Position numbers and translations under genes: made by a program. DNA of 64,000 bases from an uncultured Alphaproteobacteria bacterium (GTDB lineage Bacteria; Pseudomonadota; Alphaproteobacteria; Caulobacterales; Caulobacteraceae): the NCBI GenBank assembly GCA_903860975.1, contig CAIOSI010000021.1, positions 124,001-188,000 of the forward strand, in the 5' to 3' direction. Shown piece after piece: positions 33,966-42,706 of this stretch. A model generated the notes under the pieces. It searched no databases, was not told the DNA's origin, and worked only from the letters and a program-made list of their open reading frames with translations. Each line of letters starts with the position of its first letter. The first letter of the stretch is position 1.

Positions 33966-35576
33966 ATGATCAAGACTTATTGGAGCGCGCTAGCCGTGGT
34001 GGCGAGCCTCCTTGCGCCGCCCGCAAATGCTGCGCCGGTTGATGCGCAGACGATCAACCTTATCGCTGACCAAGGGTTCAACCATGGCGAAGTCGTAGAA
34101 ACAGCAGCTTACCTAGCCGACCAGATCGGTGGGCGGATGACAAACTCGCCGGCGATGCGGCAGGCGGAGCGTTGGACCCAGGCGCGCTTCAAAGTCTGGG
34201 GTCTGACAAACGTACGTACGCAGTCTTTCGAATTCGGGCGAGGATGGTGGATCGAAGCCTCAAGCGTTCGGATGATTGCGCCGCGGCCAGTGGCTTTGCG
34301 CGCGATCCCCATTGCATGGTCGCCGCCGACGTCTGGGGCGGTGTCGGCCCCGATCATCGTTGCGCCACTGCGCTCCGTGCGCGACTTTGCGGCCTGGAGG
34401 GGTAAGCTTAAGGGCAAAATCGTCCTCACATCCCTTCCGCTTGAACCGAGGGATGAAACCAAACCAGCTTTCGTGCGAATGGGCGAGGCTGACCTTGCAA
34501 AGCTGAACGCTTACGAAGAGCCGAACTTCAACCCCGACGCGGCCGAGAAACGCGCAGAGCGCGTCTTGTTCCGTCGACAGCTTGACGCCTTCCTAGCTGA
34601 GGAGGGCGCTGTCGCCCAAGCCTCCATGTCACGCAGCGACGGCGGCGTCGTGCATGGAGAAGGTTCCAACTACAAGATCGGGGAGACCGCGACCCTTCCC
34701 GCCGTCGAGATCGCGGCCGAAGACTACCGCCGGCTCGCACGACTTGCGAAGGTCGGCGAAGTCAGGCTGGAAATCGATAACCGCGTCCATTTCGACGACA
34801 CCGACAGTAAGGCCAATAACATCCTGGCTGATATTCCAGGCTCAGACCCCAAGGCTGGATACGTCATGGCTGGCGCCCATCTGGACAGCTGGGTGGCCGG
34901 CGACGGGGCGACCGACAACGGTTCTGGCAGTGCGATCGTGATGGAGGCTGCGCGCATCCTGTCGGCTCTGCACCTAAAGCCAAAACGTGCGATCCGGTTC
35001 GCGCTCTGGGCTGGCGAAGAGCAGGGGCTTTTGGGGTCCTTCGCCTATGTCGATCAATACCTGGCGCACCGTCCCGTTGGAGATCCCAAGCTTTCGCAGC
35101 TGGGGCCTTTCTACGCCTCTGAAAACTACCCGGTGACGACCCTTCCTGGTTTTGGGGAGATGTCAGGCTACTTCAACATCGACAATGGCTCAGGCAAAAT
35201 TCGCGGCATCTACGCTGAGGGCAATTTCGCCGCTGTTCCTGTCCTGAAGGAGTGGCTCGCACCTTTTGCAAGTCTCGGCGCCACGAGTGTCGTTGCTCAG
35301 CCAACCGGCAGCACGGACCACGTGTTCATGGTGAAACTCGGGTTGCCAGCGTTTCAGTTCATTCAGGACCCGCTGGATTATGAAAGCCACACCCATCACA
35401 CCAACCTGGACACCTTCGATCACGTGCGTCCCGACGATCTGCGCCAGGCCGCGGTGATCCTTGCAACGCTGCTGCTGGATGCGGCCAATAGCGAGGTGCC
35501 GCTTGCGCGCAATGTGCTTCCGACCCAACCGAAGGCCACCAATCCCTTCCGCTATCCGGATCCGTCGCCAAACTGA
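33966..35576 (+). CDS. Exported M28 family zinc aminopeptidase
   Basis: Periplasmic M28 peptidase of 536 aa with a signal peptide ending near ANAAP (residue 24). The protease-associated domain lies at about 120-260 and the catalytic domain at about 290-520, with metal and catalytic residues in GAHLDSWVAGDGATDNGSGSA, ALWAGEEQGLLGSFAY, FNIDNGSGK and TGSTDHVFM plus HTHHTNLDTFD. It likely trims N-terminal amino acids from peptides. It resembles glutamate carboxypeptidase-like exported enzymes of oligotrophic alphaproteobacteria. Confidence 0.93.
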   Translation: MIKTYWSALAVVASLLAPPANAAPVDAQTINLIADQGFNHGEVVETAAYLADQIGGRMTNSPAMRQAERWTQARFKVWGLTNVRTQSFEFGRGWWIEASSVRMIAPRPVALRAIPIAWSPPTSGAVSAPIIVAPLRSVRDFAAWRGKLKGKIVLTSLPLEPRDETKPAFVRMGEADLAKLNAYEEPNFNPDAAEKRAERVLFRRQLDAFLAEEGAVAQASMSRSDGGVVHGEGSNYKIGETATLPAVEIAAEDYRRLARLAKVGEVRLEIDNRVHFDDTDSKANNILADIPGSDPKAGYVMAGAHLDSWVAGDGATDNGSGSAIVMEAARILSALHLKPKRAIRFALWAGEEQGLLGSFAYVDQYLAHRPVGDPKLSQLGPFYASENYPVTTLPGFGEMSGYFNIDNGSGKIRGIYAEGNFAAVPVLKEWLAPFASLGATSVVAQPTGSTDHVFMVKLGLPAFQFIQDPLDYESHTHHTNLDTFDHVRPDDLRQAAVILATLLLDAANSEVPLARNVLPTQPKATNPFRYPDPSPN

Positions 35577-35656
35577 GCCGTTGACGGTTTTCCATGACGC
35601 AAACGACCAGCTAAGCTTGCCGGAACAAAGCGCCGGTGGGCGCGCTGGATTGAGCG

Positions 35657-36280
35657 ATGAAATCTCTCCCGAACATCCTGACGTCCATGCGCCTTGTGAT
35701 GGCGCTGTTCATGTTCCTGGCTTTGGCTGCGTCTGCAGGCGCGGTGCCTGGGCTTTCTGATCATTTGACACCCGAGACGCAGTTCACCCTTCAAAGATGG
35801 GCTGTCTATGCCTTCGTCATCGCCGCGGTGACGGATTTCTTCGATGGATGGCTGGCAAGAAAACTGAATGCGGAGAGTATCTGGGGCGCAATCCTCGACC
35901 CGATCGGCGACAAGGTTCTGGTCTGTGGTGCGGTGCTCGGTCTGATGGCGCTGGGGCCACAGCCGATGGTGTTGCTCCCTGCGGGCTTGATCCTCTTTCG
36001 AGAATTTACGGTCAGCGCGCTGCGTGAAGTTGGGGCCGGCAAGGGCGTGAAGTTGCCCGTCACCTTGCTCGCAAAGTGGAAGACAACCTTGCAAATGACA
36101 GCACTTGCTCTGGAGCTGGTGGTCGCCGCCTGGGGAGCCTTCCCGTTCCTACCGCAGGAGGCCGGCATCGCTGGCCCCTTCGCGATTGCCGCCCACACGC
36201 TTTTCTGGCTGGCGACCGTGGTCACGCTGGTGACTGGGGCCCAGTACTGGGAACAAACGCGCAAGGCGCTGCAGGCCTGA
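35657..36280 (+). CDS. pgsA: CDP-diacylglycerol--glycerol-3-phosphate 3-phosphatidyltransferase
   Basis: Integral membrane enzyme making phosphatidylglycerol phosphate from CDP-diacylglycerol. The 207-residue protein starts MKSLPNILTSMRLVMALF and contains the CDP-alcohol phosphotransferase motif across TDFFDGWLARKL and WGAILDPIGDK (DG-AR-G-D-D spacing, about residues 59-85). It has six predicted helices. In many proteobacteria pgsA directly follows uvrC; here it is about 8.2 kb downstream of it, on the same strand. Confidence 0.96.
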   Translation: MKSLPNILTSMRLVMALFMFLALAASAGAVPGLSDHLTPETQFTLQRWAVYAFVIAAVTDFFDGWLARKLNAESIWGAILDPIGDKVLVCGAVLGLMALGPQPMVLLPAGLILFREFTVSALREVGAGKGVKLPVTLLAKWKTTLQMTALALELVVAAWGAFPFLPQEAGIAGPFAIAAHTLFWLATVVTLVTGAQYWEQTRKALQA

Positions 36281-36328
36281 GGTGCCGGCCAGATGGGTGC
36301 GACACGGATGGGGAACGCCGCGGTCGCT

Positions 36329-37705
36329 TCAACACGCCGCCAGGTTCACCGCAAGGCCACCCAGCGAAGTCTCCTTATACACGTGGCTCATATCCTCGCC
36401 GGTTCGCTTCATGGTGGCGATCACCTTGTCGAGACTTACCGAATGCTGGCCGTCGCCCAGTCGCGCCAGCCGCGAGGCGTCTATGGCCTTTACTGCGCCC
36501 ATGGCGTTGCGCTCGATACAAGGGATCTGCACCAGGCCGCCGATCGGGTCGCACGTGAGGCCAAGGTTATGCTCCATGCCGATTTCGGCGGCGTTTTCGA
36601 TCTGAGCGTTGGAGGCTCCAAGCGCGGCGGTAAGTCCCGCCGCAGCCATTGAGCAAGCGACGCCCACCTCGCCTTGGCATCCCACCTCAGCGCCAGAAAT
36701 CGATGCATTTTTCTTGTAGAGGGCACCGATGGCCGAGGCGGTCAGCAGGAATATCCGTCGCCCGTAGGGGGTGCCCTGATGGAAGCGGTCATAGTAACGC
36801 AGCACCGCTGGGATGAGGCCAGCCGCGCCATTGGTTGGCGCGGTGACCACACGCCCGCCGGCTGCATTCTCCTCGTTTACGGCCAAGGCCCAGAGGTTCA
36901 CCCAATCGAGAGCCGCCAGAGGGTCTGCAAGGCGTCGGTCAGTATCGCTTATCAGGCTCTGGTGCACTTGGAAGGCGCGGCGCTGGACGCTCAGCCCGCC
37001 AGGCAGAATGCCATCCGTGCGCATGCCCCGCTCGATGCAGGCGTACATGGCACTGGCCAGCTCATCGAGGCCGGCGTCGATCTCGGCGTCACTGCGCCGT
37101 GCGCGCTCGTTGGCGCGCATGAGGTCTGCAATTGTGAGACCTGCGCTGGAGGCGAGCGACAACAGCTGCGCGGCGCTATCAAACGGGTAGGGGACATCGA
37201 CCAGCGCGCCAGGTTCGGGTGGCGTATTGCGGCCCATCTCATCTTCGTCGCGCACGAAGCCTCCGCCGATTGAAAAATAGGTCCGCTCCTCCACTACCTT
37301 GCCACCAGCCTCGAAGGCCGCGAACTTTACCGCGTTGGGATGTTGCGGCAGTCGGGTGCGACCTTCCCAGATCAGGTCGCGCACCTCATCGAAGGCGATG
37401 CCGCGCCGGTTGCCGAGGTTTAGCCATAGGTTGGAGCGGGCCTCTTTCACGACGCGGTCTGCCTCGTCAGGATCCAGTGTCCCGGGCTCGAATCCCGACA
37501 GCCCCAAGATCACCGCGCGGTCAGTGGAGTGTCCGCGGCCGGTTAGCGCCAGCGACGCATAGAGTGTCACCACAACCCGTGATGTCTTATCGAGTCTGGC
37601 GTCCAATCGTTTCAGGAACCGCCCAGCGGCGGTCATCGGTCCCATGGTGTGCGAGCTGGAGGGCCCGATCCCGAGCTTGAAAAGGTCGAAGGCGCTGACG
37701 TTCAT
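36329..37705 (-). CDS. sdaA: L-serine ammonia-lyase
   Basis: Iron-sulphur L-serine dehydratase (458 aa) producing pyruvate and ammonia. The N-terminal beta domain begins [21 protein letters not shown], with [10 protein letters not shown] and the C-terminal alpha domain holding the cluster cysteines in [39 protein letters not shown] and the very C-terminal AAC. Domains are fused as in the single-chain bacterial type. It is convergent with pgsA and stands alone. Confidence 0.96.
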   Translation of the reverse strand: MNVSAFDLFKLGIGPSSSHTMGPMTAAGRFLKRLDARLDKTSRVVVTLYASLALTGRGHSTDRAVILGLSGFEPGTLDPDEADRVVKEARSNLWLNLGNRRGIAFDEVRDLIWEGRTRLPQHPNAVKFAAFEAGGKVVEERTYFSIGGGFVRDEDEMGRNTPPEPGALVDVPYPFDSAAQLLSLASSAGLTIADLMRANERARRSDAEIDAGLDELASAMYACIERGMRTDGILPGGLSVQRRAFQVHQSLISDTDRRLADPLAALDWVNLWALAVNEENAAGGRVVTAPTNGAAGLIPAVLRYYDRFHQGTPYGRRIFLLTASAIGALYKKNASISGAEVGCQGEVGVACSMAAAGLTAALGASNAQIENAAEIGMEHNLGLTCDPIGGLVQIPCIERNAMGAVKAIDASRLARLGDGQHSVSLDKVIATMKRTGEDMSHVYKETSLGGLAVNLAAC

Positions 37706-37981
37706 GGATCAGATGTAGATCAGGTCCCCGCCCATGAAACCACCAGGCGTTGTGCGCTTGCGCCGCCATCCCGCGCCCAGCGGACAAAGCATATCGGCGA
37801 ACGGGGTTTTCACTTTCGCTGCAACCGCCAAGCCCTTGCCGGCGATGAGGCCGGCTCACATGCCGGCGCCTTCGAAAGATTGGCAGTTCCTCTGACGCGC
37901 GCGGGGGGGCGAAGGCTGGATCCGTCTCCTGCGCCTTTGGTCGATGACGCGTTCGATCTGGGCCGTCTTTTGACGGCTATA

Positions 37982-38488
37982 TCAGCTTTGCGCGCTGATA
38001 TAGGGGCTGATCAGACCGAGCGGAGCGGCGGTCGTGTTCTTAACGGAGCGGATGACAATTCGGCTTTCGATGTTCGACACCAAGCCCAGCGACAGGATTC
38101 TTTCGCGAAGGAAGTCATCGAAGGCGTGCATGTCTCGGGTGACGACGCGCAACTCATAGTCGGCCGAGCCCGTCACGGTGGCGCATTGCACAACCTCCGA
38201 TAGTTTTGTGATCGCGGCTTCGAACGCATCGAGGTTGTCGCGAGTCGGCAGGCTGAGTTTGACAGTGCAGTAGACCTCGAATCCGAGGCCCAGCTTCTCC
38301 CGATCAAGGATCGTTACGCGGCGCTGGATGACGCCTGCGTCTTCAAGCCTTTTAATCCGCCGCCAGCACGGACTGGATGACAATCCGACACGCTCAGCAA
38401 TCTCGGCGACCGACAGGCCCGCATCATGCTGGATCAGATCCAGGATTTTGGCATCGACGGCGTCAAGGACCTCAGACACGTTTTCCAC
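37982..38488 (-). CDS. Lrp/AsnC family transcriptional regulator
   Basis: Leucine-responsive-type regulator of 168 aa: winged helix near the N-terminus (AVDAKILDLIQHDAGLSVAEIAERVGLSSSPCWRRIKRLEDAGVI) followed by the RAM/ligand-binding alpha-beta domain (VVQCATVTGSADYELRVVTRDMHAFDDFL). It is divergently transcribed from the indolepyruvate oxidoreductase gene, as is common for Lrp-family regulators of amino-acid catabolism, and likely controls it in response to aromatic or branched amino acids. This pairing is inferred from position. Confidence 0.93.
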   Translation of the reverse strand: MENVSEVLDAVDAKILDLIQHDAGLSVAEIAERVGLSSSPCWRRIKRLEDAGVIQRRVTILDREKLGLGFEVYCTVKLSLPTRDNLDAFEAAITKLSEVVQCATVTGSADYELRVVTRDMHAFDDFLRERILSLGLVSNIESRIVIRSVKNTTAAPLGLISPYISAQS

Positions 38489-38550
38489 CCTCTGCAGCGC
38501 CTAATGAGCGTAGTTCGTGCCCCGAAACCCACGAGCAGGGGCACGCTTTT

Positions 38551-38564
38551 GGCAAGCAATTGCC
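38551..38564. promoter_or_regulatory. Dyad site in the Lrp/IOR divergent promoter
   Basis: GGCAA-GCAA-TTGCC lies in the 132-bp gap between the divergent regulator and oxidoreductase genes, just ahead of an AT-rich TTATATGAT that could be a -10 element for the oxidoreductase. A short inverted repeat with a 4-nt AT-rich spacer fits an Lrp-type site. Confidence 0.4.
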
Positions 38565-38620
38565 GCATACTTATATGATCTTCTAAGGAGCGCGCGAGAG
38601 GCAGACGGAAGAAAATTGCG

Positions 38621-41600
38621 ATGCAGCATGCCGAAGTGACGCTCGACGACAAATTTCTGCTCACACAGGGCCGGGTTTTCATAACCGGCGTGCAGGCCCT
38701 GTTGCGCGTCTTGATCGACCAGCATCGCCTCGACCAGGCTGCGGGTTTGCACACAGCTGGATTTGTGTCGGGCTACCGAGGCTCACCGCTGGGCGGTCTC
38801 GATCAACAGGCCGGCCGGGCCAAGAAATTCCTGCAGGCCGCCGATGTGGTTTTCAAGGAGGGCGTCAACGAAGACCTGGCAGCCACAGCTGTCTGGGGCA
38901 GTCAGCAGGCAAATCTTTTCCCTGACAGCGCCAAGTTCGATGGCGTCTTTGGCATGTGGTACGGCAAGGCACCCGGCGTCGATCGGACGGGCGACGCCTT
39001 CAAGCACGCCAACTTCGCGGGTGTATTTCCCAAGGGGGGCGTCCTGGCGGTGGCCGGAGACGACCACAATTGCAAATCCTCGACTCTGCCGTCGCAGTCG
39101 GAGTTCGCGTTCCAAGACTTTGAGATGCCTGTGCTGTCTCCGGCCGATGTGCAGGAGGTGCTGGACTTCGGCCTGCTGGGCTACGCGATGTCCCGCTACT
39201 CTGGCCTCTGGGTCGGCCTTATTGCGCTCGCCGACACCATGGACTCCGGCGTCACCATTGACGTTAGCCTGAGCCGCCATCAGTTCGTTCTTCCCGAGAA
39301 TTTCCGCATCCCAGCCGGTGGCCTTGGCATTCGCCTCAAGGACCAGCCGCTCGACAAGGAACGCCGGCTCCGCACGCAGAAGATCCCGGCCGCGCTGGCG
39401 TTTGCCCGTGCCAATCGGATCGACCGCGTTATGCTGGGCTCCTCACGTCCGCGGCTGGGCATTGTTTGCCAAGGACAAGCCTATAAGGACGTCATTGAGG
39501 CCTTCTCGGCCATGGGGATCTCCTCAGCCGAGGCTGGCGACCTGGGCGTTGCCATCTACAAGGTCGGAATGCCGTGGCCTCTGGAACCTCAGGGGATCCG
39601 CGCCTTCGCCGCGGGCCTCGAGATCATGATGGTCATTGAGCACAAGCGCCCACTTATCGAGACCCAGGCCCGTTCTGCGCTCTACGAACTTCCCGCCCAC
39701 GCCCGACCTAAGATCATCGGCAAGATCGATGAGCAGGGCCATCCGTTACTCTCAGAGATCGGCTCACTCTCCGTTGCAGAGGTGGCCTTGGCCATTGCCG
39801 ACCGACTTCCGCCCGGCCCGCATATGGAGAAAGTTCATGACTACCTAGCCCGAGTGTCCGCTGCCTCCATGGCCGCCGTGACGCTGAGCGCCGATCAGCA
39901 GCGCAAGCCGTTCTTCTGCTCAGGCTGTCCGCACAACACATCGACGCGTGTGCCTGAGGGTTCGCGCGCCCTGGCCGGCATTGGTTGTCACTATATGGCC
40001 AGCTTCAACGACCCCGCGACCGACCTCAATAGCCACATGGGTGGCGAAGGCCTCTCCTGGGTGGGTGCCTCGCCGTTCACCAACGAGCGCCACGTCTTCG
40101 TCAACCTCGGCGACGGCACCTATAACCACTCCGGCTCGCTGGCGATCCGCGCCGGGGTCGCCGCGAAATCGTCGATGACCTACAAGTTACTCTTCAACGA
40201 CGCCGTTGCCATGACCGGCGGCCAGGCGGCCGAAAGCGGCTTTTCCCCAGCGCAAATCACGCGTCAACTCCATGCAGAGGGCGTCGAGAAGATCGTCATC
40301 GTGGCCGCTGAGCCCGAGCGCTACAAGAACGTCACCGATCTTGCGCCCGGCGTAGAGATCTTCCCGCGCGCAGACCTCATGGAAGTTCAGAAGACGCTGC
40401 GCGAGACACCCGGCGTAACGGTCCTGCTCTATGATCAGGTTTGCGCAACCGAAAAGCGCCGCCGCCGCAAACGCGGCACCATGCAAGCTGCGCCGACGCG
40501 GGTGATGATCAACCCGCTTGTTTGCGAAGGCTGCGGTGACTGTTCGAAGGCCTCGAATTGTGTGTCGGTAGAACCACTGAACACCGAGTTCGGCCGTAAG
40601 CGGAAGATCAATCAGTCTTCCTGCAATCAAGACTATTCCTGTCTGAACGGGTTCTGCCCCTCCTTCATCACGCTTGATGGCGCTGAGAACCCGCATCGCC
40701 GGGCCATGCCGGCGCTCACCGCTTTCTCGACGCCGCTGCCGATATTTCAGCCGCTGGAGGGTGTCCGGAATATCCTGTTTACGGGGGTTGGTGGAACCGG
40801 CGTCACCACAGTCGCCTCCATCTTGGCGATGGCCGCACATGTGGATGGTCGAGCCAGCTCAGTCGTCGACATGACAGGACTGGCGCAAAAGGGTGGCGCG
40901 GTCTTCAGTCACGTAAGGATCGGCGAGACGCAAGAGACCGTCGTTGGCGGTCGAGTGCCCGCCGCCAGCACCCATGTGTTGATCGCTTGTGATCTGCTGT
41001 CGGCTGGCGGTGCCGATGCGCTATCACTCTACGCCAAGGATCGCACCGTCGCCGTGGGAAATGCCGATTTCGCACCCACCGCGGATTTCGTCTCCGATCG
41101 CGACGTCCGCTTCGACGCCGACCTACAAGGCAAGCGCTTGGCGGCCGCTGTGAAATCCTACGACGCGATGCCGGCCCAGAACCTGGCTGTGAACAACCTT
41201 GGCGACGCCATCTACGGCAATATGATTATGCTCGGCTTCGCTTGGCAAAAGGGCGTGATCCCGATCTCCAGTCGCGCGCTCTACCGCGCTATCCGGTTGA
41301 ACGGTGTTGACGCTGAGACCAACCTGCAGGCCTTCGAACTGGGCCGAAAGGCCGCTCACGATCCAGCCGAACGTGGCAAGCGCGATGATGATGTTCCGAC
41401 GCCCGAGACCATGGCGTTGGACGACCTGATCGCGCATCGCGCGAAGGAACTTATCGCCTATCAGAACGCCACCTACGCCCGTCGCTACCTCGATCGCGTG
41501 GCGCAGGTGCGCAACGCAGAGGTGCAACTGGGTTCCGAAGCTCTGACCCGCGCCGTCGCCGTCAATCTTTACAAGCTGATGGCCTACAAGGACGAGTACG

Positions 41601-42088
41601 AGGTCGCTCGTCTATATACGGACGGTCGTTTCCAGGCTTATCGCAACCAGACTTTCCGCGGAGGCAAGACCAAAGTCTGGCTCGCGCCGCCGCTCATTGC
41701 ACGCAAAGGCAAGGACGGTCGCCCGCAAAAGATCGCCTTTGGTGGGTGGATGCTCGACGCCGTCTTTCCGTTGATGGCCAAAATGAAAGGCCTACGTGGC
41801 TCGGCGCTCGACCTTTTCGGCTACACCGACGAACGCAAGACAGAACGCGATCTCATCTGCGAATATCAGTCGAGCCTCGCCAAGTTGACCCTTGGCCTTT
41901 CAGCTGAGCGACTGGCGACCGCCGTCGAGATCGCGGCCATCCCGCAGAAAATCCGTGGTTATGGCCATATCAAAGCGGCCTCCATCGGCTCCGCCAAGGC
42001 CGAGGAGAAAGCGCTTTGGATGCGATGGGAACAGCAGGGTGCGACGGTGTTGGTCCCCGCTCAAGGGGGGGCATCGTCACGTTCTTAG
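38621..42088 (+). CDS. Indolepyruvate ferredoxin oxidoreductase, fused alpha-beta
   Basis: TPP and iron-sulphur enzyme oxidatively decarboxylating aryl pyruvates from aromatic amino acids to acyl-CoA. At 1155 aa it is the aerobic single-chain form. Order: PFOR-type N-terminal domain with GFVSGYRGSPLGGLDQQ, TPP-binding region GIGCHYMASF and NLGDGTYNHSGSLAI (about 460-510), cysteine clusters CEGCGDCSKASNC (about 635) and CNQDYSCLNGFC (about 668), and the gamma-like domain GVGGTGVTTVASILAMAA (about 720 onward). It lacks a separate ferredoxin gene. The adjacent Lrp-family regulator probably controls it. Confidence 0.95.
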   Translation: MQHAEVTLDDKFLLTQGRVFITGVQALLRVLIDQHRLDQAAGLHTAGFVSGYRGSPLGGLDQQAGRAKKFLQAADVVFKEGVNEDLAATAVWGSQQANLFPDSAKFDGVFGMWYGKAPGVDRTGDAFKHANFAGVFPKGGVLAVAGDDHNCKSSTLPSQSEFAFQDFEMPVLSPADVQEVLDFGLLGYAMSRYSGLWVGLIALADTMDSGVTIDVSLSRHQFVLPENFRIPAGGLGIRLKDQPLDKERRLRTQKIPAALAFARANRIDRVMLGSSRPRLGIVCQGQAYKDVIEAFSAMGISSAEAGDLGVAIYKVGMPWPLEPQGIRAFAAGLEIMMVIEHKRPLIETQARSALYELPAHARPKIIGKIDEQGHPLLSEIGSLSVAEVALAIADRLPPGPHMEKVHDYLARVSAASMAAVTLSADQQRKPFFCSGCPHNTSTRVPEGSRALAGIGCHYMASFNDPATDLNSHMGGEGLSWVGASPFTNERHVFVNLGDGTYNHSGSLAIRAGVAAKSSMTYKLLFNDAVAMTGGQAAESGFSPAQITRQLHAEGVEKIVIVAAEPERYKNVTDLAPGVEIFPRADLMEVQKTLRETPGVTVLLYDQVCATEKRRRRKRGTMQAAPTRVMINPLVCEGCGDCSKASNCVSVEPLNTEFGRKRKINQSSCNQDYSCLNGFCPSFITLDGAENPHRRAMPALTAFSTPLPIFQPLEGVRNILFTGVGGTGVTTVASILAMAAHVDGRASSVVDMTGLAQKGGAVFSHVRIGETQETVVGGRVPAASTHVLIACDLLSAGGADALSLYAKDRTVAVGNADFAPTADFVSDRDVRFDADLQGKRLAAAVKSYDAMPAQNLAVNNLGDAIYGNMIMLGFAWQKGVIPISSRALYRAIRLNGVDAETNLQAFELGRKAAHDPAERGKRDDDVPTPETMALDDLIAHRAKELIAYQNATYARRYLDRVAQVRNAEVQLGSEALTRAVAVNLYKLMAYKDEYEVARLYTDGRFQAYRNQTFRGGKTKVWLAPPLIARKGKDGRPQKIAFGGWMLDAVFPLMAKMKGLRGSALDLFGYTDERKTERDLICEYQSSLAKLTLGLSAERLATAVEIAAIPQKIRGYGHIKAASIGSAKAEEKALWMRWEQQGATVLVPAQGGASSRS

Positions 42089-42130
42089 GGTCAGCTCGAC
42101 CCGGAGGTGCCTGCAAACCGTAGCGGGGCG

Positions 42131-42174
42131 AACGCACCACGACGCGCCGACGCCAGTCATCACATTGGTGCGTT
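42131..42174. terminator. Terminator-like inverted repeat in convergent gap
   Basis: AACGCACCA (42131-42139) and TGGTGCGTT (42166-42174), followed by TT, form a 9-bp stem with a 26-nt loop between the convergent oxidoreductase and pilin genes. The wide loop lowers confidence. Confidence 0.4.
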
Positions 42175-42200
42175 TTCGAGCGCAATAAGGGGCGAGGCGA

Positions 42201-42365
42201 CTAGGGCAGGTTCGAACTGACGTTATTGAAGACGCCAGACAGCTTGTTGCCCATAGCGCCAAGCGCCACGACCAAGACCACTGCGACAAGCGCTGCGATC
42301 AATCCGTACTCGATAGCTGTCGCACCGGACTCATTCCTGGCGAAGCGCGAAAGGAAACTGGACAA
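42201..42365 (-). CDS. Flp/Fap-type pilin
   Basis: Prepilin of a type IVb (Flp/Tad) pilus, 54 aa. It has the prepilin processing site region FARNESGATAIEYGLIAAL (G-ATAIEYG with the conserved E at +5) followed by the hydrophobic helix AALVAVVLVVALGAMG and a short polar tail. The processed subunit would be assembled by Cpa/Tad proteins, none of which are in the window. I chose TTG at 42365, 7 bp after GAAAGGG, giving MSSFLSRF; the upstream frame to 42389 starts with GTG. Confidence 0.9.
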   Translation of the reverse strand: MSSFLSRFARNESGATAIEYGLIAALVAVVLVVALGAMGNKLSGVFNNVSSNLP

Positions 42366-42389
42366 TGGACGACCCTTTCTCAATTCCAC

Positions 42390-42706
42390 GGGCAGCTCTG
42401 AGCAAGGCGTGTTCGAGACCTTGAGAGCGATTGGTGGTATAAGAAAGTTATAAATTTAACTGCGGGTAAATTTTCCTTATATAATTCATAAACATAGTAA
42501 ATTTACGGGTAAGCAAATCTGAACAGCGCCGGACGGTAAACGGCCCAGCTTACCCCCTGAGGAGCATCTCTTGCCGTCGTCGCGGACGGCCGCCAGCGGC
42601 TGTAAACCGGACGAGCGGCCCCTCGAAAGTCTCTATTCCAGTGGCGCGTTCAAGTGTCGGGGGCGCTTTTGCCCCGAAATTGACGCAGCCCCTTATCCGA
42701 CTGCTC
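42390..42706 (-). promoter_or_regulatory. AT-rich upstream region of the pilin gene
   Basis: About 317 bp without a gene; 42440-42520 is strikingly AT-rich for this chromosome. It has CGGGTAA at 42463-42469 and 42506-42512, spaced 43 bp (about four helical turns), and a GTAAATTTAC palindrome at 42497-42506. The stretch probably holds the pilin promoter with protein-binding sites. A TCGGGG/CCCCGA hairpin near 42657-42677 could terminate the beta-lactamase gene. Confidence 0.5.
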
